The translations under genes and the position numbers were made by a program. A stretch of 64,000 nt of DNA from Algorimicrobium hallyeonense (GTDB lineage: Bacteria; Bacteroidota; Bacteroidia; Flavobacteriales; Flavobacteriaceae): the NCBI RefSeq assembly GCF_042657385.1, contig NZ_JBHSLA010000001.1, forward strand, positions 186,001-250,000. Direction: 5' to 3'. Below are positions 1-8,779 of this stretch, one piece after another. Each line of letters opens with the position of its first letter. Position 1 is the first letter of the stretch. The notes below the pieces were generated by a model. The model saw only the letters and a list, made by a program, of their open reading frames with translations, was not told where the DNA came from and did not search any database.

Positions 1-1
1 T

Positions 2-505
2 CGTGCTAAACTTCAAACACGTTTAGGTCTTTTTGGAGGGATTACCAATCAGCCATTAGTAGAAAATCCAAACAATGCTAGTGTGCCGTTTTTTGGATTG
101 GAATTCGAATTTTTTGAAGCTACCAAGTTACCAAGACATGCACTCTTTTTTCATTTCAGACATGCTTTGGAAGCTGATGACTTTGAATACACCTCTACAC
201 AAATTGCCATTGGATATCGCTATCGCGTAATTAATAAAGATCGATTTAATGTGTATGGAAATTTAAAACTGGTAACTTATGATTTTGGAAACGCGACATA
301 CACGTCCAGTCTCCCTGGAGTTGGCGATTATGATGAATCGTTTTCCAATATTGATGTGCCTTTTATTCTTGGCCTTGGCGCCGATTTTCGGGTTACGGAA
401 AATGGATATATCACCTTTGCATATCATGATATTTATGCGCTTTTTAGTGATAATAGCGATAACTTCCCTATTGATTTTGCCTTGGGCTTTAAGATGAATT
501 TATAG
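2..505 (+). CDS. Outer-membrane beta-barrel protein, C-terminal part (5' end outside window)
   Basis: The frame is open from base 2 to the stop at 503-505, so the start lies upstream of the window; the ATG-like codon near base 83 is internal. The visible 167 residues alternate short aromatic/hydrophobic strands with polar turns (for example IAIGYRYRV, FNVYGNLKLV, YITFAYHDI), as in porin-like barrels of Bacteroidota. It ends in FKMNL rather than a canonical terminal aromatic. Its stop overlaps the GTG start of the next gene by one base, so the two are probably co-transcribed. The substrate or role cannot be told from this fragment. Confidence 0.6.
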   Translation, partial: RAKLQTRLGLFGGITNQPLVENPNNASVPFFGLEFEFFEATKLPRHALFFHFRHALEADDFEYTSTQIAIGYRYRVINKDRFNVYGNLKLVTYDFGNATYTSSLPGVGDYDESFSNIDVPFILGLGADFRVTENGYITFAYHDIYALFSDNSDNFPIDFALGFKMNL

Positions 506-1236
506 TGCGTTTAAACCAAACATCCAATCCGGCTTTCTCCAACTATTTTTGGGATGATGATTATACATCTTCTAAAAAAATGACGGTTTCTGGCATCCTT
601 ATTAAATCCTTTTTCTGTATTACTATTGTTGCTGGAATCACCGTGTCTATTTGGTATTACTACAGCAACGGAAACAACATAAAATGGTTTACCACAGGCG
701 GCATGATTGCTGCTATTATTATCAGTTTAATAATTTCTTATAGGCAACATTGGGCTAAATTTTTAGTACCACTTTATGCGATTGCCAAAGGCTTTTTCCT
801 AGGAGGTATTACCAGTTATGCACAAGCGCAATTCCCTAATTTACCGTTCCAAGCAATTGGTGTAACTATTATCACGTTTTTCGTTGTGTTAATACTCTAT
901 CAAACACGCATTATTGTGGTCACTAAAAAACTGCGAAGTGTTATTATTACCGCTTGTTCTGCCATTTTTGTAACCTATCTTATTTCATGGATATTGAGTT
1001 TCTTTGGAATAAAAAGTTTCCTTTGGGGAACATCATGGCTTGCTATTGGGTTTAACGCAGTAGCTGCCGTTTTTGCATCATTAGCGTTGCTATTGGATTT
1101 CGATTATATAGAACGCCATAAAAATAAAGCGCCAAAAGAAAAAGAATGGCTAGCAACTTGGGGATTATTGGTGACGTTAATTTGGCTGTATGCAGAAATA
1201 TTACGACTCATGCGAAAACTCGCAATTCGATTTTAG
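505..1236 (+). CDS. Bax inhibitor-1/YccA family membrane protein
   Basis: A 243-aa integral membrane protein with about seven hydrophobic segments. The order of motifs matches the Bax1-I family: N-terminal SNPAFSNYFWDD, a central AKGFFLGGI segment, LLLDFDYIERH, and a C-terminal LLVTLIWLYAEILRL. Members are proposed to act as pH-sensitive ion (Ca2+) leak channels or membrane stress proteins; the role in bacteria is poorly defined. The GTG start overlaps the stop of the upstream barrel gene by 1 nt, which supports this start and translational coupling. A second, more distant BI-1 homologue lies at 59072-59776. Confidence 0.8.
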   Translation: MRLNQTSNPAFSNYFWDDDYTSSKKMTVSGILIKSFFCITIVAGITVSIWYYYSNGNNIKWFTTGGMIAAIIISLIISYRQHWAKFLVPLYAIAKGFFLGGITSYAQAQFPNLPFQAIGVTIITFFVVLILYQTRIIVVTKKLRSVIITACSAIFVTYLISWILSFFGIKSFLWGTSWLAIGFNAVAAVFASLALLLDFDYIERHKNKAPKEKEWLATWGLLVTLIWLYAEILRLMRKLAIRF

Positions 1237-1406
1237 TGCTGTTTAATTCGGAATTTAAACAGTGACAATCAATCACTTTTATTTTTTTGAATTTGAAAGA
1301 TAAAATACCGTTTCGCCTGCCTTCCTGCCTAGACACAGAACCAAACCTATCATTGTTTATAAAAATTAAAATTTGAACATTTAAAGACTCTTACCAAATT
1401 TCAAAC

Positions 1407-1883
1407 CTAATTAACTTGAATAATCACAGGCAAGGTAAACGCCGTTTTAACTTGCTGACTGCGTCTGATTGCTGGATATATTTTTGGTAATGAATCTACA
1501 CTTTTATGCAGTAATTCTTTAATATTTGGTATTTCCTGAAGCGTAATTGAATCGGCTTTAATGGTAATAAGTGATAGCATTCCATCTTTCGAAATTTCAA
1601 AATTCATGTAAACCGTATCATTAATATCTTGCTTAACAATAAGCGTGTCCTGTTGTAGTTTTTGAGTGATAATTTCGGTTAAGGTATTTTGGAAGCAATT
1701 TTTCTTGTCTTCTTGGGTGCCGTTTTCATCACAACTCTCAAACATGGGATATTCGTCCACCTCATTCCAATTAAAAGTTAACAGTTCATTTTCCAAAATA
1801 ACGTCTGACGATGTTTTTTTAGCATCGAAATAATTACAGGAAGTAACCACCAAACACAATAGAATAAAATATAGCTGTTTCAT
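1407..1883 (-). CDS. Lipoprotein with TonB-C-like domain, part of BlaI/M56 cassette
   Basis: A 158-aa protein. Residues 1-16 form a lipoprotein signal with lipobox VTSC (Cys16). The rest resembles the C-terminal domain of the M56 peptidase encoded 1.2 kb upstream: both have a P-x-F-E-x-C-[DE] segment, a second Cys about 15-20 residues on, a strand with F.I...G....I, and a closing LP..IP/YPA block ending near IKFKI/VIIQVN. This is the TonB C-terminal-like fold often attached to BlaR1-type proteins in Bacteroidota. It follows the TPR gene by 66 nt and is probably the last gene of that operon. Function unknown; envelope location inferred. Confidence 0.7.
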   Translation of the reverse strand: MKQLYFILLCLVVTSCNYFDAKKTSSDVILENELLTFNWNEVDEYPMFESCDENGTQEDKKNCFQNTLTEIITQKLQQDTLIVKQDINDTVYMNFEISKDGMLSLITIKADSITLQEIPNIKELLHKSVDSLPKIYPAIRRSQQVKTAFTLPVIIQVN

Positions 1884-1949
1884 AGGCTGTTATGAGCCCG
1901 AAAAATACAATATTTTTAGATTTTATACCATATCTTATTTGGAATGATA

Positions 1950-3083
1950 TTAATCGGTTTTCATAAATTTTTCTTGTTTCAATTCACTTAATCTACTTTT
2001 TGCTTTAAATAAAAATGGATTTTCAGGATATTTTGCCATGAAATCTTCATATAACTTAATTTTGGTATCGACATCTTTATAATAATCATCCTTGGTATAA
2101 ACCAGATAAAAAGCGGCATATATATTGTTCGGGTTTTCTTTTAATGCACGCTTAAAAGATTGAATGGCTGCCTGATGATTTTTCCGGTGATTTTGAATGG
2201 TTCCTAATGTCATGAACTCCTTATCCATTGGCACATCTACCAATTCTATAGCTTTACTGATATAGAATTCCGCCTGTTCATAATTGCTCATCCGTGTAAA
2301 TAATTGACCTAGAATGAACAGGTTTTCAGAATTTCTAGGCTCTTTAGCAACCGCTAATTTTTGCTGTTGGATGGCCTTTTCAACTTCTGAAAATTGAGAG
2401 TAACAATAGCTTAATTTTTCATGAACAAATTGGGAGTCTTCACCTAAACTTAATAGTTTTTCAAACCATATTGAAGCCGTTTTGTAGTCTTTTTTCCAAT
2501 AGAAATTTTGGGCTTTTAGACTCATGAGTTCTGCGTTATTGGCGTATGATTTTAAACCGATACCTGTATAGTAATCTACGGAATCGAACTCACGTTTTTG
2601 CAAGTGTCGTTTTGCTAATTTAAAGATGGCTTTTTGGTGACCATTATCTAAAAGAAAACTTGTTTTAAATTCGTTATGTGCTGATGAATCTCTTAATTGT
2701 TCGTAAACCAAACCCAACTCATAATGGTAATTTGGATTGAGGGAATCTGTTGCAATTAGTTGTTTAAAAGTAGCTGCGGCCGTTTGATAATTTTTAGTTT
2801 TAGAAAGTAATTTGGCATAATCATATTTTACCAAGGCATCGTTTGGAAAAGCGTTAATACTGCTTTCTAAATGCTGTAAAGCTTTATCGTAATTCCCGAT
2901 TGCTTGATAGGATTTGGCCAACTTATAAGCTACTTCATCTAACGTGTTATAAGATTTATAAGCTTTAATAGCTTCAGAATAATTACCATGAATGTACAAA
3001 CTATCTGCAATGTTTAAAACCGAAGTTTGAGCTTCGGTTTTAAAACATACTAGAATACTAATTAGCGCAAAAAATCTAATCAT
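1950..3083 (-). CDS. Exported TPR-repeat protein
   Basis: A 377-aa protein with a signal peptide (about residues 1-18, ending TEAQ) and at least seven tetratricopeptide repeats from about residue 25 to the end; units such as AIQSFKRALKENPNNIYAAFYL show the typical A/F/Y/P spacing. TPRs form superhelical protein-binding scaffolds. Its first codons overlap the end of the M56 peptidase gene by 8 nt, so it belongs to the BlaI/M56 operon. I infer that it works in the periplasm with the M56 sensor or the following lipoprotein; no enzymatic domain is visible. Confidence 0.8.
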   Translation of the reverse strand: MIRFFALISILVCFKTEAQTSVLNIADSLYIHGNYSEAIKAYKSYNTLDEVAYKLAKSYQAIGNYDKALQHLESSINAFPNDALVKYDYAKLLSKTKNYQTAAATFKQLIATDSLNPNYHYELGLVYEQLRDSSAHNEFKTSFLLDNGHQKAIFKLAKRHLQKREFDSVDYYTGIGLKSYANNAELMSLKAQNFYWKKDYKTASIWFEKLLSLGEDSQFVHEKLSYCYSQFSEVEKAIQQQKLAVAKEPRNSENLFILGQLFTRMSNYEQAEFYISKAIELVDVPMDKEFMTLGTIQNHRKNHQAAIQSFKRALKENPNNIYAAFYLVYTKDDYYKDVDTKIKLYEDFMAKYPENPFLFKAKSRLSELKQEKFMKTD

Positions 3084-4524
3084 TTATTTTAAACTTTATA
3101 GGTAGGTAGTACGGAACCGTTACTTTTTTACCTTGATGCTCACCTGGAATTAAATCTGGCAACATATTTAAAACACGTTTGACTTCCACTTCTAATTCTG
3201 GATGAGGCGCTCTGGCTTTAATGTTTACAATTTCACCCAACTCATTAATTTTAAAAAAGGCTCTAATTTGAACAACACCAGTTAAATTTAAGCTTTTGGC
3301 TAATTCCGTATTAAAATTTTTGGCAACAAACGTATTCAGCTTTTTACTCATGCATAGCTTGTTTTCTTCATTAGAAACCCCACGTTCACACCCTTCAAAA
3401 ATAGGAACTTGGTCTATAACAGTAAAAGGAACTTCGGAACTATCTTTATAGGACGTTATTTCTGTCACCTCAATAATATCAGTATTTGGGTTAGCACCAT
3501 CATTTTGAAAGGATTTAACCATAAGAACACGTAAGGCTTCCTTTTCAGATTCTGATAAATCCCCTTTCGCTTCAATAGAATTTTTCAGCATGTCTATTTG
3601 GTCTTGAATGGATAACTCTTGTTCCACTACCTCAACAACTTTTGGTTGGGTGGCTTCTTCAGAACATGATGAATATACCAACATTCCTAAAACCATAGGA
3701 ATTAATAAAGCGTACTTGATTAATTGTACTTGTTTTGATTTTGTTTTTTGTAACATAATAATTCGTTTTTTGATTAATGATTGTTTGAAAAATGGATTGA
3801 TGAATGATACCTGATTCGTATCGAAAATTTGCGCTAATAGGTTTTCATAATATTGTTTTTTGTTGTGTTTCACGGCTTGTGAATCCGCAATAAATTCATG
3901 TAAATCTGCCATGCGATTTTGGTACATGTACACAAAAGGATTGAACCAAAACACAATGCGTAGCATCTCAAAAAAAAGCAAATCCCAAGTGTGTTTTTGT
4001 TTAACGTGAACCAACTCATGCTTTACTATTTGCTGACGATCGGTATCTTTAATGTTTTCACCTAAAAACACATAATTAAAAAACGAAAATGCTAACGTAC
4101 TCTTCAACATGCGCACAAAACAAATAGCGCCTTCCCGTTGCTTCGGGTTTTGATAAATAAGTTTTACAATTTTAAACAAGCGCATACTGAAAAATGAAAC
4201 GGCTAGCGCACTTCCAATTACTAAAACCAATGAGAAATACCATAAAAAAGAGTGCGACGTATTACTACCACTAATGACAACTTCTTCTAAAAAAATAGTA
4301 TTGGTGGTTTGAGATAATATGTGCGGTAAACTAACCACAAAATCGTTTGGAACAGCTTCTTTAAAACCAGCCACTTTTACAAATGGCAACAAAATGGAGA
4401 GAACAGCTGTAAGCAATAAATAGGCTCGATTCCAATTAAAAAATGTTTCTTTCTTTAAAAACACATCATAAATGAGCAAGAAAAATAACTGAAACGCAAT
4501 GACTTGAATGATGTAATGTATCAT
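3076..4524 (-). CDS. M56 family (BlaR1-like) membrane metallopeptidase with TonB-C domain
   Basis: A 482-aa protein. The N-terminal half has three hydrophobic segments (about residues 1-20, 36-52, 93-115), then the zinc site HELVH at about residue 168 and EFIAD about 40 residues later (third ligand). A fourth membrane segment near 270-288 precedes an extracytoplasmic part. That part does not look like the penicillin-binding sensor of true BlaR1. Instead it has a linker and a TonB-C-like domain (about 370-482, starting QVPIFEGCERG). In the family the peptidase cleaves the partner BlaI repressor. It overlaps the BlaI gene by 4 nt. The signal sensed is unknown; beta-lactam sensing is not supported. 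Confidence 0.85.
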   Translation of the reverse strand: MIHYIIQVIAFQLFFLLIYDVFLKKETFFNWNRAYLLLTAVLSILLPFVKVAGFKEAVPNDFVVSLPHILSQTTNTIFLEEVVISGSNTSHSFLWYFSLVLVIGSALAVSFFSMRLFKIVKLIYQNPKQREGAICFVRMLKSTLAFSFFNYVFLGENIKDTDRQQIVKHELVHVKQKHTWDLLFFEMLRIVFWFNPFVYMYQNRMADLHEFIADSQAVKHNKKQYYENLLAQIFDTNQVSFINPFFKQSLIKKRIIMLQKTKSKQVQLIKYALLIPMVLGMLVYSSCSEEATQPKVVEVVEQELSIQDQIDMLKNSIEAKGDLSESEKEALRVLMVKSFQNDGANPNTDIIEVTEITSYKDSSEVPFTVIDQVPIFEGCERGVSNEENKLCMSKKLNTFVAKNFNTELAKSLNLTGVVQIRAFFKINELGEIVNIKARAPHPELEVEVKRVLNMLPDLIPGEHQGKKVTVPYYLPIKFKIND

Positions 4525-4895
4525 GATTTTTCGTCTTTATGAATCTCCTTTAAAACAGATTCTAATTCCTGTAAACTGATATCATTTTTTTTCATAAAAA
4601 AGGACACCATACTTTTAAAAGAGCCTTGAAAATAATTATCTACTAAAGAGTTTATGCTTTGATTACTATAATCCTGCTTTTTCACTAAAGGGTAATATAC
4701 ATGCCCTTTTCCCTGCTTTTCATAATCTACAAAACCTTTACTTTCCAAAATGCGCACAATGGTTGAAACTGTATTATATGCTGGTTTTGGCATAGGCAAT
4801 TCGGCAATAATTTGTTTTACTGCGGCTTTTTCTAGTTCCCACAATACGTGCATTATTTCTTCTTCGGCTTTGGTTAATTGCTTTTTTTGGATCAT
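4521..4895 (-). CDS. BlaI/MecI/CopY family transcriptional repressor
   Basis: A 124-aa winged-helix repressor. The N-terminal LTKAEEEIMHVLWELEKA, NTVSTIVRILESKGFVDYEK and GKGHVYYPLV blocks are the hallmark DNA-binding region; residues about 80-124 form the dimerisation and cleavage region. It is the first gene of a leftward operon with the M56 peptidase (4-nt overlap). The 259-bp region upstream holds three tandem AACTA-N6-TAGTT inverted repeats and a TAnnTTTG box, so autorepression relieved by M56 cleavage is the likely mode of control. The regulated signal is unknown. Confidence 0.88.
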   Translation of the reverse strand: MIQKKQLTKAEEEIMHVLWELEKAAVKQIIAELPMPKPAYNTVSTIVRILESKGFVDYEKQGKGHVYYPLVKKQDYSNQSINSLVDNYFQGSFKSMVSFFMKKNDISLQELESVLKEIHKDEKS

Positions 4896-5046
4896 GATTT
4901 TTATTGTAAAATATTATTTATTAAACCGCTTATAAATTTTGAATCTAAACATGTACTGAAATTCAAGTTATGGTACAAATTTCACACATTTATAATGGTA
5001 AAACTCACTTGAACCGGCAAGCGTATTCAACTCGCATAATTGGTTT

Positions 5047-5062
5047 AACTAATCTTTTAGTT
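5047..5062. promoter_or_regulatory. Candidate BlaI operator O1 (inverted repeat)
   Basis: AACTAATCTTTTAGTT: six-base arms AACTAA/TTAGTT around four bases. It is one of three similar 16-bp elements between the divergent BlaI and DUF456 genes. It overlaps the expected transcription start of the BlaI promoter. Assignment to BlaI is inferred from position and symmetry. Confidence 0.55.
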
Positions 5063-5065
5063 TTA

Positions 5066-5073
5066 CAAATATA
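5066..5073 (-). promoter_or_regulatory. -7 promoter box of the BlaI operon
   Basis: The minus strand reads TATATTTG, an exact match to the Bacteroidota box TAnnTTTG. It lies between candidate operators O1 and O2, so repressor bound at either would block it. No clear TTG -33 box was found at the expected distance. Confidence 0.5.
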
Positions 5074-5088
5074 ACTAAATATTTAGTT
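5073..5088. promoter_or_regulatory. Candidate BlaI operator O2 (perfect 16-bp palindrome)
   Basis: AACTAAATATTTAGTT is a perfect palindrome centred between 5080 and 5081. It is the strongest of the three elements and abuts the -7 box of the BlaI operon. Confidence 0.6.
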
Positions 5089-5090
5089 TA

Positions 5091-5106
5091 AACTAATTTT
5101 ATAGTT
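5091..5106. promoter_or_regulatory. Candidate BlaI operator O3 (inverted repeat)
   Basis: AACTAATTTTATAGTT: five-base arms AACTA/TAGTT around six bases. It begins two bases after O2. It lies upstream of the rightward DUF456 gene too, so that gene could be co-regulated. Confidence 0.5.
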
Positions 5107-5154
5107 AATAAGTTGTAACATTCTTTACCTATCTTCGTCTAACAAGAAAAATAT

Positions 5155-5664
5155 ATGGACATATTATTAGTTGTATTAGGCTTTATTTTTATGCTGGTAG
5201 GCATAGCAGGAAGTTTTTTACCCATTTTGCCGGGACCGCCATTAAGTTGGATTGGCTTACTCCTCCTTTATTTAACCAAGGCCATCCCAAATGATTGGTG
5301 GTTTTTAGGAGTTACATTAGCCGTAGCATTAATTGTTTTTGCCTTAGATTATATTATTCCTGCCATGGGAACCAAGCGTTTTGGTGGTAGTAAAAAGGGA
5401 GTTATTGGTACTACTTTAGGGCTTGTTGTTGCTATTTTTTTTCCTGTTTTTGGGCCATTTGGCATTATTATTTGGCCTTTTCTAGGCGCATTTATAGGCG
5501 AAATGATTAATAAAGCAGATTCCAAAATAGCCGTAAAAGCCGCATTTGGTTCCTTTTTAGGATTTTTAGCAGGAACCTTTATCAAATTTATTATAGCTAT
5601 AGTTTATTTAGGCTTCTTTCTGTGGACGGTATGGGATTATAAAGCTATAATCTTTTCATTTTAA
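5155..5664 (+). CDS. DUF456 domain-containing membrane protein
   Basis: A 169-aa, almost entirely hydrophobic protein with about four to five membrane segments. It carries the family signature: GxxGSFLPILPGPPLSWIG near residues 16-40, a central MGTKRFGGSKKGVIGT loop (about 72-88), and FPVFGPFGIIIWPFLGAFIGE. DUF456 proteins have no established function; glycine-zipper-like helices are typical. It is transcribed divergently from the BlaI operon across the triple operator region. The ATG at 5155 lies 17 nt after a TATCTTCG sequence (one mismatch to TAnnTTTG). Confidence 0.82.
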   Translation: MDILLVVLGFIFMLVGIAGSFLPILPGPPLSWIGLLLLYLTKAIPNDWWFLGVTLAVALIVFALDYIIPAMGTKRFGGSKKGVIGTTLGLVVAIFFPVFGPFGIIIWPFLGAFIGEMINKADSKIAVKAAFGSFLGFLAGTFIKFIIAIVYLGFFLWTVWDYKAIIFSF

Positions 5665-5922
5665 AATGAAGAAACCTCATGGCTTCCAATTTAAAAAATG
5701 AAAAACCACGAGGTTAGTGTAAATGCTATTAATTCAACAAATTTATTTTATGAGGGATTAATTTGTCGTTGATATTCAAATGTAACTATAACAAATAACT
5801 TCTTGTTGCGGGAAAACCACAACCCCTTTACGGGAAAACCGTAATTGTTAGCTATAGCAAGGGCTGTAATATGAAAAATAAATGAAAAAATGTGCTTTTT
5901 TAACACAACCCGGAACTAAACA

Positions 5923-6597
5923 CTAAATAAAACCTGCGTTTTTAGCCACAGATAATAAGTTTTCATCACTACCATCAGTGACATCAAAAATAATTTTCAG
6001 GTTTTTTTTACGCTTTTCTATCGCACTTAAGGATATATCAAAATGATCTTTTAAGCTTTTTGTTCGAGTGCCTTGCGAGAGTAAATACAGTATTTTTCTG
6101 TCTATATCATCCAATTTAATATCGTTTGTAATTGTTTTTCGGATGGTGGTACTAACTGTAGAACTGTAAAAGGGAGGTTTATAAAGTACTTTCTGAAATG
6201 CACTGGCTAGCTCTCGTGAAGTTAAATCGCTTTTTATTAAAAAGCCTTCGGGATCAATATCCTTTATAATATTATGTATTCGGTAAGGTTCATTAAACAT
6301 GGTAAGCATAATGATTTTGCTGTTCGGCATCATACGTCTAGCATATTTTGCTAAATCCTCACCAGATGTAAACTCGCCATCTTTAGATGGTGGCAAACTT
6401 ATATCCATAAATAAAATATGATAAGGCATTTCCTTATCTATTGCTTGCTGCATAAAATTGACAGATTCGTCGCAGTTATTAGCAATATCAATTTTTAGCG
6501 TTTGATTTTCTTTCTTAGTCGCAAGTAATGTGTTTTGATAGCCTTCAATAATAATTGGGTGATCGTCTGTCATTAAAATACGAATAGTCTCTTCCAT
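5923..6597 (-). CDS. LuxR-type response regulator
   Basis: A 224-aa protein. The receiver domain covers about residues 1-130: acidic pair in MTDDHP, phospho-acceptor Asp in LFMDISLP with a small PSKDGEFTSG insertion after it, Thr in IIMLTMF, and Lys in LIKSD. The C-terminal part (about 155-224) is a divergent helix-turn-helix (ILYLLSQGTRTKSLKDHF, SLSAIEKRKKNLK). It follows the TPR histidine kinase by 18 nt, so the two form a two-component pair. Target genes are unknown; the 61-aa exported peptide upstream and genes elsewhere are possibilities. Confidence 0.85.
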   Translation of the reverse strand: MEETIRILMTDDHPIIIEGYQNTLLATKKENQTLKIDIANNCDESVNFMQQAIDKEMPYHILFMDISLPPSKDGEFTSGEDLAKYARRMMPNSKIIMLTMFNEPYRIHNIIKDIDPEGFLIKSDLTSRELASAFQKVLYKPPFYSSTVSTTIRKTITNDIKLDDIDRKILYLLSQGTRTKSLKDHFDISLSAIEKRKKNLKIIFDVTDGSDENLLSVAKNAGFI

Positions 6598-6615
6598 TTT
6601 AGTTATAAGTTTAGG

Positions 6616-8640
6616 TTAGATTGGGATTTTAATTGTAATTGTTGTGCCATTATCTTTTTCCGAAACAATATCCAATTCACCATTAAATTCTGAAACGCGT
6701 GAATTCATATTTTTTAAACCAATACCTTTCTTCGCTTTTTGCGAATCAAAGCCAGACCCATCATCAGCAATTTGCAACCAAATTACATTTTTTTTCATAT
6801 TAAAACTAATATCTACACGATTGGCATTGGCATGTTTAAAGATATTTTGAAGCGACTCCTGTAACATTCGATAAATATGAATTTTGGTTTTATTGGAAAT
6901 ATCTTCCCAAGAAATGTCCGTATCACTAAATAGTGAATAGGATAATTTATGTGCTTTGGTCTGTGCCGCTATTAGGGTTTCAATAATATCAGGATAACCA
7001 GATTTGGATATAAAATCGGTATTTAATTCATGTGAAACGTCACGGATATCTTGTTCAATTGTTTTTAATTCTTGGATATAGTTTTCCCGCGTTTGAATAG
7101 CCTCCTCTGTAGAAATCATATTCAAACTATCTAGGCTTAATCGGGTTCCAAAAAGGCGTCCTAGAATACCATCATGTAAATCTTGAGAGATACGCTTTTT
7201 CTCATTGGTTCGTGCTTCATCCACTTTATCCTGTTGTGAAAGCATGAGGTTATAAATTTCCTCATTGGCTTCCTGTTGCTGCTGCACAAGCCTTAACTCC
7301 TTGTTTTTAGCGCGTTGGGTAACAATTATATATACTAACACAAATGTAATTAATAAACCCGCAGACAATATCATGAGCCATAAGCGTTCTCGAGAAATTT
7401 GTTGATTTTCAAGTTCTACTTGCTCGGTTTCAAATTCTATGCGCGCAAATTTATTACGAATAGCCCGTTCTTTGTTTACTAAACTATCATTTAGATGAAT
7501 GTATTCATTTAAATAGTTTACAGCTTGTTCCGGGCTTTCAATTTTTGATTTGAGCAATAAGGCATTTAAAGTAACATCGTTTATTAATGATTCTTTTCCT
7601 CGAGTATAGGCAATATTTGCATAATTTAAAGCGGTGTCCAAAATGCCTTCATCTAAATAAAATTCAGAAATATTTAAAGCTACCGACATACGACTTAACT
7701 CGCTATTCAGACTATCACTAATGCGGTACGCTTCATGCAACATCCTTTTAATCTCTGAAGAATTAGAAGCAGCATTTTTATGTTTTAAGAGTGCATAATC
7801 CCCCAAAATAAGCGCATAATTTGCAGGCTCTTGCTGTAAGACATTTTCATTTTCAAACAACTCTTCATAAATAGCCAAACTTTTATCAAACTGATTGAGC
7901 TCTTTATATATAAGGGCTATATTACTTTTAGAGTATAATGTATAGAGAAAATTATCTTTAATTTTATCACTAAAGGATAAAGCTTTGTTGTGGTATTCAA
8001 TGGCTTTATCAAATTGCTTTAGTTCATCAGAGGCAATGGCAACTAGATTATATAAGCCCCATAAATTCCCTAAAACATACTCATTTTTAGGCATAGTTTG
8101 ATATAAACGAATAGCTTTAAAGGCATTGCTTTCACACCCTACATAATCGCGCTCTTCAAACTGAATATTTGCCATAGAAGTTACAGCGCTAGCTTGATCT
8201 TTAACCATATTCAGTGCATCAAAATATTTAGAGGCATTGTAGTAATAGGTATACGAACTATCTGTTTGAAATTTTTCTGAATGGTACCAACCAAACACAT
8301 TATTAATATAGGCTAAGGCCAATGTATCTTTAACTTTATTGGCAAGCTTGAGGTTTTCATGGTTTATGTGGTATAGCGAATCCAACTCAAACTGACGCAA
8401 ATATAAAGTGGCTAATTGGCGTTTAGATTTTAAAATGGTTGTATCTCGACCTACTTTCTCTGAAAATACTATGGCTTTTTTTATAAAGCTAACACGCTGA
8501 TCCAAGTCATAAGCATCATTATTGGATAATACGCGATAGTGGTTAACACTGTCTAAAAGTTTATTTTCAGAAACTTGTTGCGCATATAAAAATGAGCAAA
8601 AAAAGATGGCAAAAAAGAAAGGTGTTTTTTTTAAAAACAT
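6616..8640 (-). CDS. TPR-containing sensor histidine kinase (HisKA_3 type)
   Basis: A 674-aa protein with a signal peptide (about 1-20, ending LYAQ), a long periplasmic TPR array (about 30-400), and one membrane helix near residues 420-440. A cytoplasmic coiled coil follows, then the HisKA_3 dimerisation/phospho-acceptor motif ISQDLHDGILGRLFG with His near residue 487. The HATPase_c domain closes it (N box about 570-590, DDGSGFD near 625, GIGLKNM). Family: NarL/FixJ-type kinases that phosphorylate LuxR-type regulators such as the gene 18 nt downstream. The ligand read by the TPRs is unknown. Confidence 0.88.
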   Translation of the reverse strand: MFLKKTPFFFAIFFCSFLYAQQVSENKLLDSVNHYRVLSNNDAYDLDQRVSFIKKAIVFSEKVGRDTTILKSKRQLATLYLRQFELDSLYHINHENLKLANKVKDTLALAYINNVFGWYHSEKFQTDSSYTYYYNASKYFDALNMVKDQASAVTSMANIQFEERDYVGCESNAFKAIRLYQTMPKNEYVLGNLWGLYNLVAIASDELKQFDKAIEYHNKALSFSDKIKDNFLYTLYSKSNIALIYKELNQFDKSLAIYEELFENENVLQQEPANYALILGDYALLKHKNAASNSSEIKRMLHEAYRISDSLNSELSRMSVALNISEFYLDEGILDTALNYANIAYTRGKESLINDVTLNALLLKSKIESPEQAVNYLNEYIHLNDSLVNKERAIRNKFARIEFETEQVELENQQISRERLWLMILSAGLLITFVLVYIIVTQRAKNKELRLVQQQQEANEEIYNLMLSQQDKVDEARTNEKKRISQDLHDGILGRLFGTRLSLDSLNMISTEEAIQTRENYIQELKTIEQDIRDVSHELNTDFISKSGYPDIIETLIAAQTKAHKLSYSLFSDTDISWEDISNKTKIHIYRMLQESLQNIFKHANANRVDISFNMKKNVIWLQIADDGSGFDSQKAKKGIGLKNMNSRVSEFNGELDIVSEKDNGTTITIKIPI

Positions 8641-8660
8641 AATAGCGCTTCAAGTCTACT

Positions 8661-8668
8661 CAAATTTA
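8661..8668 (-). promoter_or_regulatory. -7 promoter box of the TPR histidine kinase operon
   Basis: The minus strand reads TAAATTTG, 20 nt before the kinase ATG. A TTG on the same strand (8685-8687) lies 16 nt upstream and could be the -33 box. Confidence 0.5.
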
Positions 8669-8733
8669 TAATTTTTTCTGACACCAATAGCCTCGTAACC
8701 CATATAAGTCTGTAATGAATATGGAAAACAAAG

Positions 8734-8758
8734 AAAACCCTCTATTTTAGAGGGTTTT
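8734..8758 (-). terminator. Hairpin terminator after the 61-aa peptide gene
   Basis: A perfect 11-bp stem AAAACCCTCTA/TAGAGGGTTTT with a 3-nt loop, 21 nt beyond the stop of the leftward small gene. The T-tract at the end of the stem fits intrinsic termination. Confidence 0.6.
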
Positions 8759-8779
8759 ATCAATATAATGTAGTTTTTT

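Noticed and set aside
3076..4895. Beta-lactam resistance regulator pair (BlaR1-BlaI)
   Set aside because: The M56 protein lacks a penicillin-binding sensor domain and no beta-lactamase gene lies in the window.
5673..5715. Terminator after DUF456 with arms AACCTCATGG and CCACGAGGTT
   Set aside because: The stem has a mismatch, a loop of more than 20 nt and no T-tract.
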